From positions 1 through 23,388 of the forward strand of contig JAUWGZ010000009.1 in NCBI GenBank assembly GCA_030606165.1: 23,388 bases of DNA, in the 5' to 3' direction. Below the pieces are notes generated by a model. The model was not told where the DNA came from and made no database searches. It was given only the letters and a program-made list of their open reading frames with translations. Each line of letters starts with the position of its first letter. The stretch's first letter is position 1. Below, one piece after another: positions 1 to 6,726 of the stretch. A program made the position numbers and the translations under genes. This stretch comes from Dehalococcoidia bacterium (GTDB lineage Bacteria > Chloroflexota > Dehalococcoidia > GIF9 > AB-539-J10).

Positions 1-385
1 CGTGGTTAAACACAACATCGGTATTACTGCTGGAGCATCCTCTCCAGATGAAGCTGTAGAGGAATTATTTGCCAAGCTTAGGTCTTTATAATCCTCAGCC
101 AAGCCTGTCATCCAGCCTCCTGCCGCCAATAAGGTGAAGGTGAAGGTGAGGCACCACTTGTCCCCCATCAGGGCCACAATTTATCACTAAACGATAACCC
201 CTCTTGGCTACCCCCTCTTTCTCAGCCAGATTCTTAGCTACTATGATAAGGCGCCCGACAAGCTTTTGCTGTCCCTCAGTAAGTTCGGCCGAAGATGTAA
301 TATGAGTTTTAGGTATAATGAGCACGTGTGTAGGTGCTTGAGGCGAGATATCTCTAAAGGCCAGAAAATCCTCATCTTGGTAACT
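1..385. repeat. Left arm of a diverged inverted duplication
   Basis: The reverse complement of this arm matches 632-1016, with left position x pairing with right position 1017 minus x. Counting by eye, the HIT part (95-383) differs at about 19 of 289 bases (about 93% identical) and the ispH tail (2-91) at about 11 of 90. The match runs to the first base of the window, so the arm probably continues beyond it. It ends near 383, about 20 codons into the HIT gene. The two arms are separated by about 250 bases of unrelated sequence. Confidence 0.9.
2..91 (+). CDS. IspH C-terminal fragment (second copy, cut by window edge)
   Basis: A frame entering from the left edge encodes 29 residues ending in a Leu-Arg-Ser-Leu tail, followed by TAA. 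It closely matches the last 29 residues of the complete IspH encoded at 926-1777, including the conserved GITAGAS segment near the C-terminus. Only the tail is visible, so whether a full second ispH exists beyond the edge cannot be told. It converges on the truncated HIT copy with only 3 bases between the two stop codons, the same spacing as in the right-hand copy. Confidence 0.8.
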   Translation: MVKHNIGITAGASSPDEAVEELFAKLRSL

Positions 386-391
386 CCTCAC
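95..391 (-). pseudogene. 5'-truncated HIT-family gene (second copy)
   Basis: The frame encodes 98 residues matching residues about 21-115 of the intact HIT protein at 575-922. It keeps the catalytic His-x-His-x-His run (here HLHLHL). The first 20 or so residues, including the CxxC zinc pair, are missing. Similarity stops near 383 and in-frame stops (TAG, TAA, TAA) lie just upstream of the GTG at 391, so no natural start is recovered. No Shine-Dalgarno sequence precedes that GTG. Amino-acid differences from the intact copy are mostly conservative (K/R, V/I, D/E, L/I). I read it as a remnant of a partial inverted duplication. A short protein from the GTG cannot be excluded. Confidence 0.75.
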
Positions 392-574
392 GGTAAGTTA
401 TTACCACTAAACATACCATGAGTGTTACCTATGTATCTCAGCCTCCGCAAAGTTTGCTTAAATAGCTCATAATGGACAATTAATTGATTGGAGAAGAGGT
501 GTGCTAACTTTGGAAGGGCGGAAGGGATTGAGTGTTTACGACAGGAAGGTGTAATATGTTAAAGGAGTTAGATC

Positions 575-922
575 ATGGCCGAGAATTGTATTTTTTGTCG
601 AATTGTTGCTGGTGAGGTGCCTAGTGACATAGTCTATCAAGATGAAGATTTTCTGGCCTTTAGAGATATCTCGCCTCAAGCACCTACGCACGTGCTTATT
701 ATACCTAAAACTCATATTACATCTTCGGCTGAGCTTACTGAGGGACAGCAAGAGCTTGCCGGGCGCCTTATAATCTTAGCTAAGAATCTGGCTGAGAAAG
801 AGGGGATAGCCAAGAGGGGTTATCGTTTAGTGATAAATTGTGGCCCTGAGGGGGGACAAGTGGTGCCTCACATTCACCTTCACCTTATTGGCGGCAAGAG
901 GCTGGACGATAAGCTTGGCTAA
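575..922 (+). CDS. HIT-family (HinT-like) nucleotide hydrolase
   Basis: This encodes a 115-residue histidine-triad protein of the HINT branch, which hydrolyses purine nucleoside phosphoramidates and acyl-adenylates in the cytoplasm. The N-terminus has a C5-x-x-C8 pair typical of zinc-binding HinT proteins. The catalytic triad H99-I-H101-L-H103 sits near the C-terminus, followed by GGKRL. Length is normal for the family. The ATG is preceded by AAAGGAG (561-567) with 7 bases of spacing, which fixes the start. It converges on ispH with 3 bases between stop codons, so the two 3' ends probably share a termination zone. The physiological substrate cannot be read from the sequence. A 5'-truncated, inverted copy lies at 95-391. 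Confidence 0.93.
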   Translation: MAENCIFCRIVAGEVPSDIVYQDEDFLAFRDISPQAPTHVLIIPKTHITSSAELTEGQQELAGRLIILAKNLAEKEGIAKRGYRLVINCGPEGGQVVPHIHLHLIGGKRLDDKLG

Positions 923-1016
923 AGATTATAAAGACCTCAGCTTGGCTATTAATTCTTCTACAGCTTCATCTGGGGTGGATGCTCCGGCAGTAATACCGAT
1001 ATGGTGCTTACCCACG
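632..1016. repeat. Right arm of the inverted duplication
   Basis: This is the mirror partner of 1-385. It covers the intact HIT gene from about codon 20 to its stop and the last 30 codons of ispH. The surrounding gene order (HIT, ispH, plsC, cmk) is complete on this side, so this is more likely the parental copy. Confidence 0.9.
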
Positions 1017-1777
1017 AGCCAGGAATTGTCGACCTCCTCTGCTGTTTCTACCAAATGAGTTTCCACCAAAGGAGAACATATTTCAACAAGGTGTCTGGCA
1101 TTGGCACTATTACTTCCGCCTATCACTATCATGAGTTGGCTCCTGCGAGCTAATCTTATGGCAGCCTCTTGTTGACCCTGTGTTACTTTACATAAAGTAT
1201 TAACGAGGTGCATTTCCTCAATCTTAGGCCCAACCATATCCATAAGCTGTCTGGTGAATTCGGTAAAGGCAGATTGGGTTTGGGTTGTCTGAGAGATAAT
1301 CCCCAGGCGTGATGGTGATTTTCCCGACCTCTCTATTTGCTTCATGTTGAGGGCAGCTATACCTTTGTCTCCTGTCCAACCCAGTAGTCCTTTGACCTCA
1401 GAGTGCTCTGCTTCCCCAAATATGATGACGTCAAAACCAGCCTCGGCTAATTCCTTGGCTGTGTTTTGGGCTTTGCGGACTATGGGACAAGTAGTGTCAA
1501 TTATATTAATGTGACGGGCTCTGATCTCAGATAATATCACTGGGCTTGTACCATGAGTGGTGATAGCCAGGGTTCTGCCTTGAGCTTGGTCGAGATGATT
1601 TAACGGCTTTATTCCTAGATTGGCCAATGCTTCCACTAACAGGCGATTGTGTGCTAGAGGTCCCAGTGTTTCTATTTCTCCATATTTGTTAGCTGCCTCC
1701 TTCAACAGCTTGATGGCCTGTCTGACGCCAAAGCATAGGCCCAGCTTCTCAGCCTTCTCAATCTTCATGTTTTTCAT
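926..1777 (-). CDS. ispH: 4-hydroxy-3-methylbut-2-enyl diphosphate reductase (IspH/LytB)
   Basis: This is the last enzyme of the MEP isoprenoid pathway, reducing HMBPP to IPP and DMAPP with a [4Fe-4S] cluster in the cytoplasm. The three cluster cysteines are present: C15 in GLCFGV, C97 in DTTCP and C196 in NTLCKVT. The substrate-binding histidines (H43 in GPLAHN and H125 in EHSEV), catalytic E127 and the SNS motif (222-224) are also present. The protein is 283 residues from ATG 1777, the usual size. That ATG has AAGG 5 bases upstream; an in-frame GTG at 1783 would add two residues but lacks a good ribosome site. The start overlaps the end of plsC by 20 bases, which implies co-transcription and translational coupling with plsC and cmk. 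A diverged second copy of its last 30 codons lies at 2-91. Confidence 0.96.
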   Translation of the reverse strand: MKNMKIEKAEKLGLCFGVRQAIKLLKEAANKYGEIETLGPLAHNRLLVEALANLGIKPLNHLDQAQGRTLAITTHGTSPVILSEIRARHINIIDTTCPIVRKAQNTAKELAEAGFDVIIFGEAEHSEVKGLLGWTGDKGIAALNMKQIERSGKSPSRLGIISQTTQTQSAFTEFTRQLMDMVGPKIEEMHLVNTLCKVTQGQQEAAIRLARRSQLMIVIGGSNSANARHLVEICSPLVETHLVETAEEVDNSWLVGKHHIGITAGASTPDEAVEELIAKLRSL

Positions 1778-2417
1778 AGGCACCTTGATATTCGGGTGGC
1801 AAAAGAGCAGCGATTTCCCTCATTAGTTGTGTGGTCAATAATTGCATTTGAGACTTGCTCATCTTGCTGTGGTTTGGAGGTAGCTTAAATGGCTTGCCAA
1901 TGTTGACAACTATGCTGGGGCGCTTCCATAGCCAGCTTATGCCATTAATCTTGTCTGTGCCGGCGATGCCGACAGGAAGAAGAGGGACGTTTGTTTTTGA
2001 GGCTATAACTGCGGAGCCATGTTTGCCGTTTTTGAGTTTACCGTCGCGACTTCTGCCGCCCTCTGGGAACATTCCCAGGATTAATCCATTTTTCAATAAG
2101 TCTCTGGAGCTCCTAAGCATCTTTTGTTTATCACTAACTTTCCCTCGACGGCTTATCGGCACAGATCCAGCCCAGCGGAGCCAAGGTCTCAAAAAGGGGG
2201 AACGAAAGAGTTCTTCTTTGGCCATGAAATTAATACATCGCGGAGAGCTGAAGATAAGAAAAAACGGATCGGAGAGATTAACATGGTTGGCTATCAAAAT
2301 AAGCGGGCCAGTAGATGGTATATTATCTCTTCCTTCAACTTTCCAGGAGAAAAGAATATTGAACACGGGTTTGCATATTCTGGATAGAATTAAGAGAATC
2401 TTTTGAGAACGGGTCAT
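1758..2417 (-). CDS. plsC: 1-acyl-sn-glycerol-3-phosphate acyltransferase (PlsC-like)
   Basis: This transfers an acyl chain to lysophosphatidic acid to make phosphatidic acid at the inner face of the membrane. The 219-residue protein carries the family blocks in order: the catalytic H45-x4-D50 motif in NHVNLSDP, a middle block with ELFRSPFLRPWL, the substrate-binding FPEGGRS at 117-123 (FPEGTRS is usual) and VPLLPVGIAG at 144-153. The N-terminal 25 residues are hydrophobic with basic residues, consistent with peripheral membrane association. The start codon overlaps the cmk stop in an ATGA arrangement, and its end overlaps ispH, so it is the middle gene of a tightly coupled operon. The exact acyl acceptor is inferred from the family. 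Confidence 0.93.
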   Translation of the reverse strand: MTRSQKILLILSRICKPVFNILFSWKVEGRDNIPSTGPLILIANHVNLSDPFFLIFSSPRCINFMAKEELFRSPFLRPWLRWAGSVPISRRGKVSDKQKMLRSSRDLLKNGLILGMFPEGGRSRDGKLKNGKHGSAVIASKTNVPLLPVGIAGTDKINGISWLWKRPSIVVNIGKPFKLPPNHSKMSKSQMQLLTTQLMREIAALLPPEYQGAYEKHED

Positions 2418-3082
2418 AGGTTTACCGCCAGAGTATATATTTTGTCTACAACTTGCTCCAGGCTAAACTTTTCTGTATCGATAATTATGGCATCCTCAGC
2501 GGGTTTAAGCGGCGAGATGGTTCTATGGATATCCATCTCATCTCGCTTCTTTAAATCGGCGAGGACGATTCCTAGGCTTGAATTCTCTCCTCGTTCTAAT
2601 AGTTCCTTGTAACGGCGCCTAGCTCTCTCTTCGGTGGAGGCGGTGAAAAAAATTTTTAATTCCGCCCAAGGTAAGACTACCGTGCCAATGTCTCTGCCTG
2701 CCATCACTACCTTTCCTCGCTGGGCTAATCTACGCTGTTCCAATATCAGTGTTTGGCGTACCCCCGCTATCTTCGATGTCAGGGAAACATGTTCCTCTAC
2801 CTCAGGGCGAAACAGCTTGGAGGAGATATCTTCATCATCAATGAGGGGCGAGAGATAGCATCCCTGTAAGGGAACAAAATCAAATTTAGTGGTATTGGCT
2901 AACTGACAAAGCCTCTGTTCGTCCTCTATGGAGATACCTGATTCGAGAACCTTCCAGGTAAACGCTCGATACATCATCCCTGTATCGAAGAAAACATAGC
3001 CCAATCTTCTTGCTAGCAGTGAGCCTACACTACTCTTGCCGACTGCCACAGGGCCGTCTATAGCAATTAGCTGTGGTTTCAA
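2414..3082 (-). CDS. cmk: Cytidylate kinase
   Basis: This phosphorylates CMP and dCMP to the diphosphates using ATP, in the cytoplasm. The 222-residue protein opens with a P-loop (GPVAVGKSS, residues 10-18) and has the family's DTGMMYRA block, an AGRDIGTVV nucleotide-binding block, an Arg-rich lid (RARRRYKE) and the RDEMDIHRTISPLKPA block near the C-terminus. I chose TTG at 3082 because GGAGGG lies 4-5 bases upstream and the protein then begins MKPQLIAIDGP, as relatives do. An ATG at 3094 would add four residues but has no ribosome site, and the GGAGGG would fall inside its coding region. It is the first gene of the cmk-plsC-ispH operon and overlaps plsC by 4 bases. Confidence 0.95.
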   Translation of the reverse strand: MKPQLIAIDGPVAVGKSSVGSLLARRLGYVFFDTGMMYRAFTWKVLESGISIEDEQRLCQLANTTKFDFVPLQGCYLSPLIDDEDISSKLFRPEVEEHVSLTSKIAGVRQTLILEQRRLAQRGKVVMAGRDIGTVVLPWAELKIFFTASTEERARRRYKELLERGENSSLGIVLADLKKRDEMDIHRTISPLKPAEDAIIIDTEKFSLEQVVDKIYTLAVNL

Positions 3083-3300
3083 ATTTCCCTCCATAATACC
3101 ATTCTAAGCCAGGCTGTCAAGTTTTTAAATCTGAACGAAATATCGCTTTCCAATCAAGCTAAGGGTAATTAGGACTTGACGGTTGCCCACGCCTTACCCC
3201 CGAGAAAGCTTGGAAAGAGCCAGTGGCGCCTCAAATATGTTTGATGAGATTATACTAGAAAACTCTTTAAATAGGGATGTAACAAGCCTGGCACTGGGTA

Positions 3301-3329
3301 TTGACATTTCTTTAAAAAGATGTTATTCT
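3301..3329 (+). promoter_or_regulatory. Sigma-70-type promoter for the secreted-protein pair
   Basis: A perfect TTGACA (3301-3306) is followed by a 17-base spacer and TATTCT (3324-3329). A TG at 3321-3322 gives an extended -10. The predicted start point, about 3336, falls at the beginning of the 14-bp tandem repeats, leaving a leader of about 145 bases before the GTG at 3481. No experimental support; the call rests on consensus match only. Confidence 0.65.
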
Positions 3330-3332
3330 TCT

Positions 3333-3388
3333 GATGACTTATATCTTATGACTTATATCTGATGACTTATATCTTATGACTTATATCT
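3333..3388. repeat. Four tandem 14-bp repeats at the transcription start
   Basis: Four head-to-tail copies of [G/T]ATGACTTATATCT occupy 3333-3346, 3347-3360, 3361-3374 and 3375-3388. The only variation is the first base, which alternates G, T, G, T, so the array is also two perfect copies of a 28-bp unit. It begins about 4 bases after the -10 hexamer of the promoter. It could be an operator array for a repressor or a 5'-UTR element. It could equally be a simple slippage-generated repeat. Confidence 0.9.
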
Positions 3389-3480
3389 CAGGAGTAAAAA
3401 CAGCGGAAAGGGGGTGATGGTCTGGAAGGGATAACACTAATCGAAAACAAAAAACAAAAATAAATGTGAAGAGGTGAAAG

Positions 3481-4365
3481 GTGATAAAGAAAATATCAGT
3501 ATTGTTTATGTGTGTAGTACTTGTGGCGACTCTGGTATCGACTTATGTTAGTGCTGCTAGCCCCTTGGAAATATCGAAATATGACATTACGAAAACGAGC
3601 GTAGGAGACCAGATCGCAAGGGAAGCGGCGCAGCGCTGGACGGGCTATGGTTGGACCTGTGATCGCTGTGATGGCAAAGAGCTTAAAGTCTACGAATTAG
3701 CCCCCGGAGATTACTTGGTTGCGCCGGCATCGGCGAAGATTGAGCTTGAATCTGTTAAGCAACCAGACGGGTCGGTTAAATTGGAACCAAGGATAATAAC
3801 TGTCTCTCCCAATGGTTCTTTATTGGGATTGGAAACTAATGGCGTTTCGCCAATGGCATCACAATACTGGAACTTGGTGGCTGCAGAGTGTTTTGCACGC
3901 CTCGAAGGCTTCACGGGGTGGATAGATCATTGCTATCAGTTGCATAAACTTATGGGAGAATCTGATTCTCAAAAGGATTACTTTGAGTTAACGCATTATG
4001 CAACTGCCAAAAGCAAGACAATCTTTACACTTAAATGGGCTAAGCTAGAATGTGTGAAACATTCAAGCAGTTCTACTATGGAGTGGGTGGATTGGAACCC
4101 GCGTTCCGACCAGACGAGAGGGAGTTGTGGCTCTATCACGCTCTCGGTAGGTGCCCTTGGTATTGGCATAAGCGGGACTTTTACTATTTGTAAATCCGGG
4201 TGGGACATCACTAAGTATGCAGAAGCTGGTGAGTTCGCAAACAAATGGTATGGGTGGGTATGGCCGCCGTCAGAGCGTGAAGTTGCATACATGGTTTGTG
4301 TCAAGGTACCTCAGGGTGGTTGGCCTGTATGGGGCCTGACTGCAACCTTTTCGGCTGTTTTTTAA
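3481..4365 (+). CDS. Secreted Cys/Trp-rich protein of unknown function
   Basis: I do not recognise this 294-residue protein. It starts at GTG with GAGGTG (3471-3476) just upstream. Residues 1-25 form a classical signal peptide: two Lys, a hydrophobic core, then a VSA-A cleavage site. The mature part has eight cysteines (C60, C63, C137, C151, C191, C216, C237, C273), an even number compatible with disulfides or, for C60-x-x-C63, metal binding. It is rich in Trp and Tyr. A glycine- and Ser-rich stretch (about 215-236) and the ending GGWPVWGLTATFSAVF suggest a beta-rich fold. There is no further membrane segment, LPxTG or lipobox. It leads a two-gene unit with another exported protein at 4440, behind a strong promoter and tandem repeats, so it is probably well expressed under specific control. 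Confidence 0.8.
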   Translation: MIKKISVLFMCVVLVATLVSTYVSAASPLEISKYDITKTSVGDQIAREAAQRWTGYGWTCDRCDGKELKVYELAPGDYLVAPASAKIELESVKQPDGSVKLEPRIITVSPNGSLLGLETNGVSPMASQYWNLVAAECFARLEGFTGWIDHCYQLHKLMGESDSQKDYFELTHYATAKSKTIFTLKWAKLECVKHSSSSTMEWVDWNPRSDQTRGSCGSITLSVGALGIGISGTFTICKSGWDITKYAEAGEFANKWYGWVWPPSEREVAYMVCVKVPQGGWPVWGLTATFSAVF

Positions 4366-4439
4366 CTGATTTGACTACTTAGCGTCACTTTGATGTTGGG
4401 CACGGTTCTCAGTTAGGTGAATTTGGCGAGGAGATTTAT

Positions 4440-4955
4440 ATGAAGGTTCTGTGGATGATAATAGCTGTGGTTATTATAATATGTGCGTCTGTGTCAATCG
4501 CTGTTTTTGCAGGCAATGGGAACGATGAGGAGGTCAGTGTCGAGGAGGCCACAAGCCTTTTGAATCAGGCAGTAGCTTACGCCCAAGAGCAGGACCTTGA
4601 CAAGTTATGTGATCTTAGTGGCTCCAAGCTGATGTGTCAGCATCAATGGGAATGGGCAGGTGGGGGGCAGGCAGTTCCTGCAGAGCCTCCGGAAATTGTT
4701 GATACTTATCTCTTGACTACAGTGCATTTGAAATGGGGAGGTAGGATAGTCGGTGGTCGGGTCCTCGTTGTTGAGGGAATTGACGCCCTGGGTAAACCCT
4801 ACCAAACAGAGTTTTTCGTCTTTCGGTCAAGAGACTCGGGCTTGAATGGGTTGGCAGCGACCAATGTGGTTTATTGGTCTGGCTATGGCATCTCTCAATG
4901 TAATGAAGATGGGTCGGTGACAACGGCGCTATCTGTAAGCCCGGAAGTAGAATAA
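4440..4955 (+). CDS. Small membrane-anchored or secreted protein of unknown function
   Basis: This encodes 171 residues, not recognised. An N-terminal hydrophobic segment (about residues 4-24) ending in VFAGNG could be a signal peptide or an uncleaved anchor; there is no lipobox. The next part (about 33-70) is helical and acidic with C57 and C66, then a Gly/Trp-rich turn. A stretch of alternating beta-type sequence follows (about 88-160), with many aromatic residues. The pattern of helix then strands is loosely reminiscent of NTF2-like secreted domains, but I see no diagnostic motif. The ATG has GAGGAG (4428-4433) 6 bases upstream. It lies 74 bases after the preceding secreted-protein gene on the same strand and is followed at once by a perfect palindrome (4959-4990), so the two genes probably form one transcript. 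Confidence 0.75.
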   Translation: MKVLWMIIAVVIIICASVSIAVFAGNGNDEEVSVEEATSLLNQAVAYAQEQDLDKLCDLSGSKLMCQHQWEWAGGGQAVPAEPPEIVDTYLLTTVHLKWGGRIVGGRVLVVEGIDALGKPYQTEFFVFRSRDSGLNGLAATNVVYWSGYGISQCNEDGSVTTALSVSPEVE

Positions 4956-4958
4956 ATG

Positions 4959-4990
4959 GAGTAGGGGCACAGCATGCTGTGCCCCTACTC
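4959..4990. repeat. Perfect 32-nt palindrome after the secreted-protein pair
   Basis: The two 16-base halves are exact reverse complements with no spacer; the centre is AGCATGCT and the flanks are GAGTAGGGGC and GCCCCTACTC. As RNA it would fold into a very stable GC-rich hairpin beginning 3 bases after the TAA of the 171-residue protein. No T-run follows (TCTCCGTG), so it is not a textbook intrinsic terminator. It may act as a bidirectional or imperfect terminator, or be a REP-like dispersed palindrome. Confidence 0.9.
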
Positions 4991-5079
4991 TCTCCGTGTT
5001 ATCCATTTGTCATTCTTCGTCGTCCTGATCTATCTGGATTCCTCAGAATGGCATTACTAAACGCTCTCCGCTCAATGAT

Positions 5080-5108
5080 TTGCCTTGGTTGTGAATTCCG
5101 TTTAAAAT
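5080..5108 (+). promoter_or_regulatory. Promoter of the carboxyltransferase-mdh-fumarase operon
   Basis: TTGCCT (5080-5085), a 17-base spacer and TAAAAT (5103-5108) match the sigma-70 consensus at 4 of 6 and 5 of 6 positions. The predicted start near 5115 leaves a leader of about 35 bases that contains GAGGAGG (5137-5143), 7 bases before the ATG at 5151. It is the best candidate in the 195-base gap after the preceding palindrome. Confidence 0.55.
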
Positions 5109-5150
5109 AACTTCTTTTACAGAGGAATTGATTCGTGAGGAGGAATTCAT

Positions 5151-6704
5151 ATGGGCACGGGTGCTGACCGGTTGAAGGAACTGAAGGACAGAGAAAGAAA
5201 GATAAAAGCCTTGGGAGGTTCGGAGCGGGTAGAAAAGCAGCACAAATCGGGGAAATTAACTGCTCGGGAAAGACTTGACCTGCTTTTTGACCCTGGCAGC
5301 TTTCACGAGCTTGATTTGTTTGTTCAGCATCGAGCCGCGCTCTTTGGCATGGATAAGGTTGTTGTCCCCGCAGAAGGGGTCGTTGCAGGATACGGGACGG
5401 TAAATGGTCGCCGTGTATGTGCTTTTTCCCAGGACTTTACTTCCATGGGAGGGACACTGGGTGAGATGCATGCTAAAAAGATATGCAAGGTAATGGATTT
5501 AGCCATGAAGTGTGGTGTTCCTATAGTAGGCTTGAATGACTCTGGAGGGGCTCGGATTCAGGAAGGTGTTGATGCCCTTTCAGGCTATGGGCAGATATTT
5601 TTTCGAAATTCCGCAGCCTCAGGGGTCATTCCCCAGCTCTCGGCAATTATGGGGCCTACTGCTGGGGGGGCAGTCTATTCACCCGCCATGACAGACTGGG
5701 TATTCATGACGAAGGGAACAAGCTACATGCACATTACTGGCCCGGCAGTTATCAAAAAGGTTACTGGGGAAGAGGTCACCTCTGAGGAGCTAGGCGGTGC
5801 CATGAGTCATGCTGCTAAAAGTGGTGTATGCCATTTCGCCTGTGATGGCGATGCCCAAGCTATCGAACTCATTAAAAAACTCCTGAGTTACCTTCCCTCA
5901 AATAATACGGAGGCTCCCCCTGTAATTAAGCCTACCGATGACCCAAACCGTGTTGATCCTGCGCTTGGCAGCATCATACCAGACGAGCCTAGCAAGGTCT
6001 ATAATATGAGGGATGTTATCCAATCCATTGTAGATAACGGTGAGATACTTGAGCCCCACTATAATTATGCGCGAAATGCCATTATTTGCTTTGCCAGGCT
6101 TAATGGCAGAACAGTGGGCGTTATCGCTAATCAACCAATGCATCTTGCCGGGTGCCTTGATGTCAATGCCTCGGATAAAATCACCCGATTTATCAGGTTC
6201 TGTGATGCTTTTAATATTCCCTTGCTTACCATTGCCGATGTCCCTGGTTACTTACCAGGGAAAGACCAGGAATGGCTGGGAATAATAAGACACGGAGCTA
6301 AGCTTTTGTGGGCTTACTCCGAGGCTACTGTTCCTAAGATCACATTAATCATTCGCAAGGACTATGGAGGCTCATACCTTGCCATGTGTAGTAAAGATTT
6401 AGGCGCTGATTTTGTTTTCGCCTGGCCCACAGCGGAGATTGCAGTGATGGGTGCTGAAGGAGCAACACCAGTTATATTCCGCAAGGAGATAGAGGCTGCG
6501 CCAGATCCTGAAGCCAAGGAACAGGAAAGGATTCAGGAATATCGTAACCTGCTATATAATCCTTACATTGCCGCCTCGCGGGGATACATTGACGAAGTTA
6601 TTTCCCCGCAGGAGAGTCGCCCCAAGATAATCAGGGCCTTGGAATTTCTCTCTACTAAACGAGAGACGAGACCCCCAAAGAAACATGGAAATATCCCTGT
6701 GTGA
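5151..6704 (+). CDS. Biotin-dependent carboxyltransferase, 12S/MmdA type (methylmalonyl-CoA)
   Basis: This 517-residue protein is the acyl-CoA carboxyltransferase subunit that moves CO2 between carboxybiotin and propionyl-CoA/methylmalonyl-CoA. It has the two crotonase-like halves. The first oxyanion-hole region has SGGARIQEG (131-139) and GPTAGGAVYSPA (168-179). The second has VPGYLPG (364-370), YGGSYLAMCSKDLGAD (405-420) and WPTAEIAVMG (425-434). The GGSYLAMC form and the C-terminal ending TKRETRPPKKHGN match my memory of the 12S subunit of Propionibacterium transcarboxylase better than propionyl-CoA carboxylase beta, which has GGAYDVM. GAGGAGG sets the start. It is followed by a small subunit and a 5S-plus-biotin-carrier protein. 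No biotin carboxylase is present. Methylmalonyl-CoA decarboxylase alpha is the main alternative. Confidence 0.9.
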   Translation: MGTGADRLKELKDRERKIKALGGSERVEKQHKSGKLTARERLDLLFDPGSFHELDLFVQHRAALFGMDKVVVPAEGVVAGYGTVNGRRVCAFSQDFTSMGGTLGEMHAKKICKVMDLAMKCGVPIVGLNDSGGARIQEGVDALSGYGQIFFRNSAASGVIPQLSAIMGPTAGGAVYSPAMTDWVFMTKGTSYMHITGPAVIKKVTGEEVTSEELGGAMSHAAKSGVCHFACDGDAQAIELIKKLLSYLPSNNTEAPPVIKPTDDPNRVDPALGSIIPDEPSKVYNMRDVIQSIVDNGEILEPHYNYARNAIICFARLNGRTVGVIANQPMHLAGCLDVNASDKITRFIRFCDAFNIPLLTIADVPGYLPGKDQEWLGIIRHGAKLLWAYSEATVPKITLIIRKDYGGSYLAMCSKDLGADFVFAWPTAEIAVMGAEGATPVIFRKEIEAAPDPEAKEQERIQEYRNLLYNPYIAASRGYIDEVISPQESRPKIIRALEFLSTKRETRPPKKHGNIPV

Positions 6705-6726
6705 GGAAATTTAAGCGGAGGCGCAA

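Larger units (their letters stand above)
3095..3480. other. Divergent intergenic region between cmk and a secreted protein
   Basis: This 386-base gap separates the leftward cmk operon from the rightward secreted-protein pair. Its right part holds a strong promoter (3301-3329), four tandem 14-bp repeats (3333-3388) and about 90 bases of untranslated leader. For the cmk side there is a minus-strand TATAAT at 3254-3249 without a good -35, and a TTGACA/TATTAT pair (3120-3093) whose -10 overlaps the ATG at 3094. Neither is convincing. Nothing else recognisable was seen in 3121-3300. Confidence 0.6.

Noticed and set aside
528..557. TTGAGT-18-TAATAT as a promoter for the HIT gene
   Set aside because: The predicted start (about 564) falls inside the Shine-Dalgarno sequence at 561-567, which would remove the ribosome site.
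1855..2406. Open frame of 183 codons on the plus strand opposite plsC
   Set aside because: It has no recognisable domain and lies wholly antisense to a gene with clear acyltransferase motifs.
3093..3120. Minus-strand TTGACA-16-TATTAT as the cmk promoter
   Set aside because: The -10 overlaps the ATG at 3094 and the start would fall in the GGAGGG that serves TTG 3082, so it cannot give a normally translated message from either start.
3333..3388. Tandem repeats as a possible CRISPR array
   Set aside because: The units are 14 bp and directly abutting, with no unique spacers and no cas genes nearby.
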